From: Candidatus Poribacteria bacterium
GTDB lineage: Bacteria > Poribacteria > WGA-4E > WGA-3G
DNA: 64,000 bases
Reading direction: 5' to 3'
Assembly (NCBI GenBank): GCA_028818705.1
Contig: JAPPNJ010000188.1
Span: 1-64,000 of the forward strand
The position numbers and the translations under genes were made by a program. Position 1 is the stretch's first letter, and each line of letters begins with the position of its first letter. The notes under the pieces were generated by a model. The model searched no databases. It had not been told where the DNA came from and saw only the letters and a list, made by a program, of their open reading frames with translations. This document shows positions 57,246 through 64,000 of this stretch, piece after piece.

Positions 57246-57254
57246 TGGTATACT
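57246..57254 (+). promoter_or_regulatory. Extended -10 promoter candidate of the RAMP operon
   Basis: TGGTATACT forms an extended -10 (TGn followed by TATACT at 57249-57254), about 100 bases before the GTG start. The -35 region is weak. Confidence 0.4.
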
Positions 57255-57350
57255 TACAGACAGTTGAAAATTATGGCATAGATTGTTTATTCTGGCAATC
57301 AACTTGTTAAACACAATACCAACCAAGCAAATCGAAACACGGACCTCAGA

Positions 57351-59642
57351 GTGATACAATTTAACTTCGGACCTATAGCGCGAACTTCTGCTGGCGGCAC
57401 ACACGATACCATCAATCTTACTTCGCTTCCGCTCCATGTTATGCTCAATGCACTTGTTGGTTCAACGAGTGTTGAGGAATTTATCGCTTGGCTCTGGCAT
57501 GATCTGTATAAGCCTGCTTTCTATTGGGTTATTAGTCATCGTACAGGTAATCCAAGTTGGCATCATGTTCCAGGAATCGGGGCTTTTGCGCAGGCAGAAA
57601 AAACCTTTGCCCAGCGTATGAATATTCGCGAGGGTTTGGTTAAGACACATCACGGATTTCAAAGCAGAACACCTCATTTCGCTTTACACGAGACAGATTT
57701 CATTTCAGATCAGGGCGACCAAATCAATCTCGGTGCCGCCGTCAATTATATTCAGTTGAGTCTCGCCGCCGAGCCCGCGCTACCCACGCTGTTAACTCGT
57801 TCAGTTATTGCTGATGCTTTTATTCAGGTCGTGACAAAAGATGTAGCAAAGGCATTAAACAAAGCATTCATTGATAATAGACGCACACCTATTGAACGAG
57901 TCCGATTTGAATTTGAGACTGCGTCAAACCTAACTTTTTCTTCATCGCCGAATGATGCAGAGAAGAGGAATGCAGAAATCTGGAATAAAATCGGAAAACA
58001 TTTTGATATTTGTCTGGATGGTAATATTTTTACCATAAGTCATCTCACACCTGTGACTGATGCTACACGCGGACTGTTTGCTACAACCTTTACCGCAGAT
58101 TTAACAGGGAAACCACTGTTACCGCATGAGATGTTGGATAACGTTGTCTCTTTGTCAGAGTTATTGGTATTGTACCAAGACAGCCGGACAGTGATTATTG
58201 CCGTTCCGCAGTCCCAACTCTATTCCAATGACTTACCAAAAAAGATTCAGGAGATTCAGAAAGCAACACTTGATACAAGTCGTCGCCAACTTGAACAACA
58301 CTTTAACATTTTGACGCAAAAAGATGGTGATGACTATCTCAAAGCTGCTTTTGATCACCAGATTGAAATTCGTGAAGTCCCTAGACGCTTAGGCAAGTGT
58401 CCTCCTAAAAACGATCTATTTCGTCCATTAAATGATGCTGTCCAACGTCCTGTGGAAATGCTCTCTAAAACCAGAAACTCGTCAAACAAGAGAGTATGTC
58501 GTTTGACTGGAACACCGTTTGTTTCAAATCTGCCCCCTGCTCAAACGAGATTAGATCAGTTATTTTCATCTAAATTTGTTGACACGGAATTCGTAGGTTT
58601 TGAAGAAGATATTGCCCCATTAACGCATTTATATGTGATTAACTCACCAGAAGCTAAAAAAGGCACGTCCGCGCGAAAGTCTCTTCGCGGATCTTTTGCT
58701 TTTTTCGCCCCGGTTTCCCATTATGCATCTGACGATCAGGAATTGAAGGCAGTTGAACAACCGCCTTTGGACATAGGAGGACGCTTTCACAATCAATTTA
58801 ATCGTATTACGGTTACAACGCAAGAGTTTACAATGTTTCAGCAGATGTCCCGACGTGTAATCGCGAAACTCTGGCAGCAAATTGCACCAGATGAACACCT
58901 TCCACTACCATATCTTGGGGCTATTGCTTTGACTCACGAAAAAAATGAACGTGTTCGCAATCTGTTACCACATCTTGACCTTATTTTCTCAGATATTGCT
59001 TTAAAAGCATATCCATTTGAGTCAGTGGCGTGCCCCGCGATAGAGGTCGCTCTGGGAACTACTATAAAACCTGACCGATCTGCACATCAAAAGCATACGC
59101 TTCTTAAGATGGCACCTTATACCACTTCCGTCAATTCCCTATCCACCATACCAATATTAATTGATGACAATGTGCAAGTAAGTTTGACTAAAGCATTTTT
59201 TGAGCGGGGAAAACTTTTAACTGAGGTCACCAATGAACTCAAACGGTCAAAAAAAAGAATGAACCAGAAAAATCTATGGCTAAAACTGGTCCTTTCTAAT
59301 AACGATCCTGTCACTGCTGTTTTTGAGAGTTCTGCTGCAACAATCAATATGACACGTATCCCGAAAACTTCGTCATTAGAGGATACTGCTTTTAAAGATG
59401 CAGAAGATTTCTGGAACAGACATATTGATACAGGTGATTTTGCCGAAAGTTGGAAGCAATACGTACAGTTAAAACAAAATACAACGAACGCCCTTGAGGA
59501 ATTTCCTGCACTTCTGCTACTTCTGCAGTCTCTGCAAAAACAGACGCAAGAACCTCAAAACCCGGCAAAAGTTGAGAAGAACAAGACAAGTACACGTCAA
59601 CAACTTAATTTATTTACACCACAAAACACTGATGAAATTTAG
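57351..59642 (+). CDS. Large HD-motif protein of a RAMP operon (putative Cas10/Cas8-like large subunit)
   Basis: The 763-residue protein starts at GTG 57351, the only start codon before an in-frame stop at 57279. Near the N-terminus it has an HD-type motif, LWHDLYKP (His50, Asp51, Lys54), which recalls the HDIGKP of Cas10 nuclease domains, with additional histidines (29, 71, 72, 100, 101). Midway a CRLTGTPF segment may be the trace of a zinc finger, but the second CxxC is missing. No GGDD palm motif is seen at the expected place; DGDD at about 325-328 lies in a helical setting. The C-terminal quarter is helical and ends in a Gln-rich tail. It heads an operon with Cas11-, Cas7- and Cas5-like genes. 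Confidence 0.6.
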   Translation: MIQFNFGPIARTSAGGTHDTINLTSLPLHVMLNALVGSTSVEEFIAWLWHDLYKPAFYWVISHRTGNPSWHHVPGIGAFAQAEKTFAQRMNIREGLVKTHHGFQSRTPHFALHETDFISDQGDQINLGAAVNYIQLSLAAEPALPTLLTRSVIADAFIQVVTKDVAKALNKAFIDNRRTPIERVRFEFETASNLTFSSSPNDAEKRNAEIWNKIGKHFDICLDGNIFTISHLTPVTDATRGLFATTFTADLTGKPLLPHEMLDNVVSLSELLVLYQDSRTVIIAVPQSQLYSNDLPKKIQEIQKATLDTSRRQLEQHFNILTQKDGDDYLKAAFDHQIEIREVPRRLGKCPPKNDLFRPLNDAVQRPVEMLSKTRNSSNKRVCRLTGTPFVSNLPPAQTRLDQLFSSKFVDTEFVGFEEDIAPLTHLYVINSPEAKKGTSARKSLRGSFAFFAPVSHYASDDQELKAVEQPPLDIGGRFHNQFNRITVTTQEFTMFQQMSRRVIAKLWQQIAPDEHLPLPYLGAIALTHEKNERVRNLLPHLDLIFSDIALKAYPFESVACPAIEVALGTTIKPDRSAHQKHTLLKMAPYTTSVNSLSTIPILIDDNVQVSLTKAFFERGKLLTEVTNELKRSKKRMNQKNLWLKLVLSNNDPVTAVFESSAATINMTRIPKTSSLEDTAFKDAEDFWNRHIDTGDFAESWKQYVQLKQNTTNALEEFPALLLLLQSLQKQTQEPQNPAKVEKNKTSTRQQLNLFTPQNTDEI

Positions 59643-59654
59643 GAGATATCGCCC

Positions 59655-60128
59655 ATGACACAACAACAAAACAAGCCGAAAACTTTAGAGGAAACTTTAA
59701 CTGACGCGCTACAATTAACTGTGAAACTTGATTTAGATGAATCTGTCAAGTTAGCAGTTCAAACTCTCCTTCTGATGCGAGGTCCGCTTGATCCAAAGTT
59801 ATTTAAGCGTAAAGAGATGTTTAATCCATATCCTGTGCTTGTCAAGTATATCCGTGCCTCTAATGCGGAAACGCTTGGAGGTTTGGTAAATGATGTGCAG
59901 TTAGCGATTTCTCCCAATTTCATTACACTACGGTGTCTTGGGGAAGTAACTGAAACAATCTATCGCTCTGAAACGAAATTTGTCAATGAGGCACTGAGAC
60001 TTTTGAAAGAAGAAACAACACCATTAGTAATGCTCATGAAAAAAATCTATCAAGATGCCCGGGGAGGAATTGATGAAGCAGATGAAGCCCAACTCCTACT
60101 CGAAGGTGCCAGTGAAGGAGAGGTATAA
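59655..60128 (+). CDS. Small helical protein (Cas11-like small subunit candidate)
   Basis: The 157-residue protein is almost all helix by composition (SVKLAVQTLLLMRG, TKFVNEALRLLKEE) and has no cysteine clusters. In class 1 effector operons a small alpha-helical subunit (Csm2/Cmr5/Cas11) often sits between the large subunit and the Cas7 gene, which is exactly its place here. AGGAG lies nine bases before the ATG and overlaps the upstream stop. The assignment is by position and shape only. Confidence 0.55.
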   Translation: MTQQQNKPKTLEETLTDALQLTVKLDLDESVKLAVQTLLLMRGPLDPKLFKRKEMFNPYPVLVKYIRASNAETLGGLVNDVQLAISPNFITLRCLGEVTETIYRSETKFVNEALRLLKEETTPLVMLMKKIYQDARGGIDEADEAQLLLEGASEGEV

Positions 60129-60129
60129 C

Positions 60130-61185
60130 ATGAAACAAATTGATCACACGCTTGTTGATGTGAAGTTGACCTTTGCATACCTTGCCGAACAGCCAATCAT
60201 TCACACTGAAGAGACTATTGGAAACATCAGTAAACTCAAACAGATGCGCGTCATTTACAACGGGAAACCTGTGTCTGTTCCTGCATTGTCTGGTAATAGT
60301 TTTCGAGGTCAACTACGTGACATTCTTGCCGACGCGCTCTGTTCACACCTTAGTAATCAAGGAAAACAAATACTCAAATTCAATGATAACGATGTCTATA
60401 CTATTTTGTATAGTGGTGGAGCACTCTCCGAGAAAAGCAAAGCGGGAAACCTGATATATGATTTTGCTGATCATCTGCCTTCAATGCGGTTGATGGGGTC
60501 TGCATTTGGTAACGTGATGCTTCCTTCTAAATTGGCGATGACACATATTGTGCCTTGTGCTGAGGAAACACAAGATATTCTGCAAGGGATGTATGAGACA
60601 CTTGATGAGAGTATTGTTCCACCAATGAATGAATGGACAAGCGCACAGAACCTGATCTTTAACGACGGTCCGCTCACACGGAAAGATGATAGCAAGGACC
60701 TTACGCGACAGCGTTTTGTGGAACTTAAGTCACAAAGTGGTGAAGCGGACGATGAGGAAAACAAAGAAGGTCAGCAGGATCAACTTTTTAACGATTCAGA
60801 GATGTCTGCCCAACCCAATTCCCAAAATGCTGAAATTGATAATGATCCAAATTCATCTCCTCAGCAGATGATTTATTATGTTGAATGTATTCCAGCTGGA
60901 ACATGGCTATTGCAACAAGTCTACTCGAAATTTCCACTTGATCAACTGGAGCTCGGCTGTCTTTTTGATGGATTAAACGCTTTTCTACGCCAGCCTATAC
61001 TTGGTGGTAGGAGCGCTGCTGGATATGGACAAGTCCGTGTTCAATTACGAGGAACTGTTGATACAGAATCTGTACAATGGTCAACAGAATGGTCAGAAAT
61101 GATCAATAATGCCGTCTGTGTCTACCAAAATTATCTGACAAAAAATCAAGGAAAAATCCTTAAAGTCTTGACCGTGTCAGACTGA
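60130..61185 (+). CDS. Cas7-type RAMP protein (Csm3/Csf2-like)
   Basis: The 351-residue protein carries RAMP landmarks. A substrate/fold loop near residues 50-65, VPALSGNSFRGQLRD, matches the IPGSSLRGxLR of Csm3/Csf2. The segment MRLMGSAFGN near 119-128 resembles the LFGSA block, and a glycine-rich loop near the end reads LGGRSAAGYGQVRV. A hydrophilic Asp/Glu/Ser/Gln-rich insert lies at about 205-255. The start at 60130 follows GGAGAGG and lies one base after the previous stop. It is the best evidence that this operon is CRISPR-effector-like. Confidence 0.75.
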   Translation: MKQIDHTLVDVKLTFAYLAEQPIIHTEETIGNISKLKQMRVIYNGKPVSVPALSGNSFRGQLRDILADALCSHLSNQGKQILKFNDNDVYTILYSGGALSEKSKAGNLIYDFADHLPSMRLMGSAFGNVMLPSKLAMTHIVPCAEETQDILQGMYETLDESIVPPMNEWTSAQNLIFNDGPLTRKDDSKDLTRQRFVELKSQSGEADDEENKEGQQDQLFNDSEMSAQPNSQNAEIDNDPNSSPQQMIYYVECIPAGTWLLQQVYSKFPLDQLELGCLFDGLNAFLRQPILGGRSAAGYGQVRVQLRGTVDTESVQWSTEWSEMINNAVCVYQNYLTKNQGKILKVLTVSD

Positions 61186-61197
61186 AGATGCAACCCA

Positions 61198-62217
61198 ATG
61201 AAGCTTAGCTGCCGCTCTAATGCAGTTCTACAACCAGCCCCAACTCTGAAGGAAGCACTTGAGAATGCTCAGTGTAAATTTGGGGACAGAACGGGCAAAA
61301 AAATATATCAACTCCGTTTAAATTTGGCAACACCAGCTGTTACCACAGCGGAGAAGTCCAACGCTCCTGCTGTTGGGCTTCCGACCCTTGATGGCTTTCT
61401 CAGTTACGTCGCTTTCCGAGCTGCACTTGGTAATGTGTTGAATGCAAATCCCAACCTTGCCAAACAGTTATTGTGGCAATGGAATATAGCGTTACGTCAT
61501 CAAGAAATGTGGATAGACTTTGAACTACCATTGCGCAAAATTCCATTGACAGGGTTAAATCCACTGTATGATTGTTCAGTAGGTTTACCCGTTGATGTCA
61601 ACGGTGATATTCTTATTCCTGTTGGAGCATTTTTTACTTCCAACAGTCAGCAGTTTAAGATATATCCTGAAATTGTAGATTCTATTCCGTTACGACGAAG
61701 AGTCAGCGAACCGTTTGGTCGTCCCATTGGTCTAAAAAGCAAACTTAATACCGGTGGTGGTTCAACGAAAGCACTTGACAACCGCCTCTATTTTCCTCTC
61801 ACTAAAAGTTACGTCTTTTTCTTTCGCGGTGATAAAAGCGGAGTTGAAAGGTTATTAGATTTTGCTCTCAAGCAACAGATTGGACTTGGTAAGAAAACTA
61901 CATTAGGATATGGGCAGCTTGCTTCATTTGAAGTTAGACAGTGTTCTGACGTAAAAGCCACTTGGACAAGAACATTATCTGGACCAATCTACAGCAACGA
62001 TAGGTTAGCATTGATTAAAGATCTGCCCTATGACCGTGTTTTTGCTCGAAGAGAAATATCAGAAATACCAGACACACGTAACCAAGAACTTTTTGGCTGT
62101 GAAAGATTTGCATTAATTGCAACAATTGAGACTTACGGGGCCTACTGCCCACCCTATTGGCTGCGCGAACAGCGAACCCAGATTGTTCGATACGGTTCAA
62201 TTATTCAAGAGCGATAA
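61198..62217 (+). CDS. Second RAMP protein (Cas5/Csf3-like)
   Basis: The 339-residue protein shows an early LPTLDGFLSYVAFRAALG block, like the TLDGLLA-type opening of Csf3/Cas5. A glycine-rich loop, QIGLGKKTTLGYGQLASFEV, matches the G-loop of RAMP domains, and it ends with PPYWLREQ. It follows the Cas7-like gene by 12 bases. A Cas5-type subunit would cap the crRNA 5' end and contact the large subunit. Cas6 is absent from the operon. Confidence 0.68.
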   Translation: MKLSCRSNAVLQPAPTLKEALENAQCKFGDRTGKKIYQLRLNLATPAVTTAEKSNAPAVGLPTLDGFLSYVAFRAALGNVLNANPNLAKQLLWQWNIALRHQEMWIDFELPLRKIPLTGLNPLYDCSVGLPVDVNGDILIPVGAFFTSNSQQFKIYPEIVDSIPLRRRVSEPFGRPIGLKSKLNTGGGSTKALDNRLYFPLTKSYVFFFRGDKSGVERLLDFALKQQIGLGKKTTLGYGQLASFEVRQCSDVKATWTRTLSGPIYSNDRLALIKDLPYDRVFARREISEIPDTRNQELFGCERFALIATIETYGAYCPPYWLREQRTQIVRYGSIIQER

Positions 62218-62253
62218 ATATCACACAATTTAGATGTTTCTTATTTTTTTATA

Positions 62254-62461
62254 CTAAATTTTGGACAATTCGCATCCTATTTCGGCTGATTTTTCAAAGC
62301 ACATGGGATTTTTGGAGGCGTTTAACACGGGACCAAAATTCATGCGAAAATAGTGTCAGATCACAAACACATTGTACAGGCTAACGGTTTCCTATGCTAC
62401 ACAAGAACATATTGGGTTAACAAAAAACCTTTGGACCCCGTCAAAAATTGTCCAAACTATA
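62254..62461. mobile_element. Inverted-repeat element to the right of the RAMP operon
   Basis: The ends CTAAATTTTGGACAATT (62254-62270) and AATTGTCCAAACTATAG (about 62445-62461) mirror those of the element at 56908-57135 in reversed order. The inner motif, complement of GTAGCATAGG...TTAGCCTGT, is also reversed. The RAMP operon is thus flanked by a pair of related elements in opposite orientation. Confidence 0.6.
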
Positions 62462-62465
62462 GTTT

Positions 62466-62588
62466 TTTATAGTGAAGTTTACAATTAATGGAACTCGACT
62501 GAGAGGGCGAGGAAACCTCGCCCCTACGGTGCGCGGCATACCTACAAGATCGTTGAAATGTCTTTTTGATTTTAAACTTTACTATAAA
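62466..62588. repeat. MITE-like palindromic repeat, copy 4
   Basis: The terminal repeats TTTATAGTGAAGTTT (62466-62480) and AAACTTTACTATAAA (62574-62588) match at 14 of 15 positions. The central palindrome is GGGCGAGG-AAA-CCTCGCCC. It is the most complete copy of the family in the window. Confidence 0.75.
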
Positions 62589-62602
62589 TACCCAAGTTGC
62601 CA

Positions 62603-62715
62603 GTTTCTTATAGACATAGCACTCCGCTGGAGTGCGGGGAACTAAAAACCACTTTTCTATAGACATAGCACCCCTGAATCAACGGTATGAATGCCTTATG
62701 GCATTCACCGGGGGT
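62603..62715. repeat. Short direct repeats and palindromes after the MITE copy
   Basis: TATAGACATAGCACYCC occurs twice, near 62610 and 62658, the first followed by the palindrome GCACTCC-GCT-GGAGTGC. Next to the second copy lies GGTATGAATGCC-TTAT-GGCATTCA, the same hairpin type as the array at 49.5-49.9 kb. Nothing coding is seen in 62218-62791. Confidence 0.6.
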
Positions 62716-62791
62716 GGGGAAAGCGACTGCAATGGCTTTCTGAAATGTCCAAAACCTGTTAGTAGCAACTTGGGTTATAAATGATTGATTT

Positions 62792-64000
62792 TCAGAATTG
62801 TGAGAGTGTTATAGATTGCCGAATCGGCACTTTGCCTAACCGCTGAACATCTCCGTTATGCCAGCGAACCTGGAGATTGTCCACCCGCGTGGCACTGCCC
62901 AATCCAAAGGTGAGATGCAGATCGTTGCCTGACAAATAGCTTGCGCCACAGATAACCTCCCGCAGGAGCGTTGCGCCACCTATTTCTACCTGAACCTGCG
63001 CACCGATGGCATCCGTGTTGCCATCTATCCCTACTAATTTCACTGTTAACCACGCGTTTGCATTACCTACCTCATTGCTAAGAATAACCGTCGGACGGTT
63101 TGATTGACAAAGCACAACGTCCACATCGCCATCTATATCTATATCTCCGAAGAGCATCCCGCGGACGACGTAAGACGCTTTATTCAACCCCGCTTCAGTG
63201 GTAATCTCGGTGAAGGTTATGGCATCAGCCTGCCTACCCCCCTGATTACGGAACAACTGAACAGGCTGTGCATAACTCTGTGTCGCGTCAATCTGCTTCA
63301 CATTATCCCAGATATGTCCATTTCCTACGAGCAAATCTAACCAACCGTCGTTATCATAGTCAACAAAGCGAGTGCCAAAACCGAGGGCATAGAAGGAAGG
63401 TTCGGCAAGATCCGTGTCAAAAGTCACATCCTCAAAATAGCCATCGCCATCATTCTCCATGAGACAGTTTGCCTCCATTGAAAAATTCGACACCCAGAGA
63501 TCCATATCACCGTCGTTATCATAGTCACCGGCATCTACGCCCATTGAACCGTTCCCAATTCCGTCGCCGTTATAGGCAACGCCGCGGCGTACCCCTTCCT
63601 CTTGAAAAGTTCCGTCGCCCTGATTAATAAAAAGTGTATTCGGAGACATATCGTTTGCGACGTAAATGTCTATCCAATCGTCCCCATTTACGTCCGTAAA
63701 GACAACCCCAAGACCTCGCGTCGTCGGTTCATAAACACCCGCAGGCTTTGTAATATCTGTAAATGTCCCATCCCCATTGTTGCGGTACAGCACATCGGCG
63801 ATACCGTGATATTCCTTCGGACCGCAATAGATACGCAAACTATTTTTGTAATAACACGGAATGTCGGTCTCCAGGGCATATTCGATGTAGTTGCAAACAT
63901 AAAGGTCCAGATCACCATCCCGGTCGATGTCAGCAAACGCCGCACTGGCACTCAACAAGGAACAATCCACCTGTGCTTGCTCGGTTACATCAGTAAACGT
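62792..64000 (-). CDS. FG-GAP/VCBS-repeat protein with an ASPIC/UnbV C-terminal domain (partial)
   Basis: The open frame reaches the right edge of the window without a start, so the gene is cut: the first visible residues are TFTDVTEQAQVDCSLLS. About five VCBS/FG-GAP-type calcium-binding repeats follow (FADIDRDGDLDLYVCNY, DVNGDDWIDIYVANDM, DYDNDGDMDLWVSNF, DYDNDGWLDLLVGNG, DIDIDGDVDVVLCQS). It ends in an ASPIC/UnbV domain (LTVKLVGIDGNTDAIGAQVQV and VRWHNGDVQRL). Such proteins are exported beta-propellers and are abundant in Poribacteria and Planctomycetes. Confidence 0.88.
   Translation of the reverse strand, partial: TFTDVTEQAQVDCSLLSASAAFADIDRDGDLDLYVCNYIEYALETDIPCYYKNSLRIYCGPKEYHGIADVLYRNNGDGTFTDITKPAGVYEPTTRGLGVVFTDVNGDDWIDIYVANDMSPNTLFINQGDGTFQEEGVRRGVAYNGDGIGNGSMGVDAGDYDNDGDMDLWVSNFSMEANCLMENDGDGYFEDVTFDTDLAEPSFYALGFGTRFVDYDNDGWLDLLVGNGHIWDNVKQIDATQSYAQPVQLFRNQGGRQADAITFTEITTEAGLNKASYVVRGMLFGDIDIDGDVDVVLCQSNRPTVILSNEVGNANAWLTVKLVGIDGNTDAIGAQVQVEIGGATLLREVICGASYLSGNDLHLTFGLGSATRVDNLQVRWHNGDVQRLGKVPIRQSITLSQF

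Noticed and set aside
58317..58334. DGDD tetrapeptide in the large RAMP-operon protein read as a GGDD palm active site
   Set aside because: It lies in a charged, helical context in the middle of the protein without the preceding hydrophobic strand, so a chance match is more likely.
57351..62217. A CRISPR array linked to the RAMP operon
   Set aside because: No direct repeat of about 25-40 bases with regular unique spacers is seen on either side; the flanks hold only inverted-repeat elements and MITE copies.

Overview
The window is one stretch of a mid-GC Gram-negative-type bacterial chromosome. No rRNA, tRNA or other taxonomic marker is visible, so assignment is inference only. Housekeeping genes sit beside LamG, WD40, ankyrin, DUF4159, CBM9/DUF5916 and ASPIC/UnbV proteins, a large partner-switching regulatory set and many short palindromic repeats. 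That mix is what I would expect of Candidatus Poribacteria or a related uncultured lineage. Several promoters match a sigma-70 consensus closely (TTGACA, 17 bp, TATAAT), and TAA, TAG and TGA all act as stops.

Layout. 0-10 kb: end of an unidentified gene and its terminator, glutamate synthase large subunit (gltB) with a roughly 200-nt promoter-to-terminator non-coding transcript upstream, gamma-glutamyltransferase, dihydrolipoyl dehydrogenase. 8.4-14.5 kb: methyl-cycle operon (metK, ahcY, a small membrane protein, a PfkB kinase that may clear adenosine) preceded by a six-domain ribosomal protein S1. 14.7-21.5 kb: partner-switching module with three STAS antagonists, an RsbW-like kinase, a receiver-PP2C phosphatase, a lone receiver, a multi-PAS histidine kinase and a universal stress protein. 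21.8-23.6 kb: radC, rlmB and a small zinc protein. 23.7-30.2 kb: iolD, iolC, a HpcH/HpaI aldolase, a Ser/Thr kinase and a KDPG aldolase. 30.4-33.2 kb: two CorC/CNNM paralogues. 33.2-35.9 kb: pterin operon (folE, a tandem-fused PTPS, an SDR). 36.1-39.1 kb: rhodanese and a TonB-like/DUF4159 gene interrupted by an in-frame TGA. 39.3-43.3 kb: membrane redox module (a FAD/[2Fe-2S]/cytochrome-b-like fusion, an 11-heme cytochrome c, a DUF3365 lipoprotein). 43.4-49.3 kb: DUF5916 protein and a WD40/HhH/MORN/LamG gene set. 49.3-53.5 kb: repeat-rich accessory region with a TIR-bounded element, ankyrin protein, degraded IS1595-type transposase, methyltransferase-HNH fusion and a truncated gene. 53.4-56.5 kb: SHMT-like enzyme and an enolase-superfamily enzyme. 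57.3-62.2 kb: four-gene RAMP (CRISPR-effector-like) operon. 62.8 kb to the end: start-less VCBS/UnbV protein.

The most interesting region is 56.5-62.8 kb. A compact operon encodes a large protein with an HD-like motif, a small helical protein, a Cas7-type RAMP and a Cas5-type RAMP. It has no cas1, cas2, cas6 or CRISPR array in view, and it is bracketed by two related inverted-repeat elements in opposite orientation plus other palindromic repeats. It looks like a mobile, minimal or divergent class 1 effector (type III- or IV-like). Other notable observations are the tandem PTPS with complementary catalytic residues, the leader RNAs upstream of gltB and metK, and the array of covarying hairpins at 49.5-49.9 kb.
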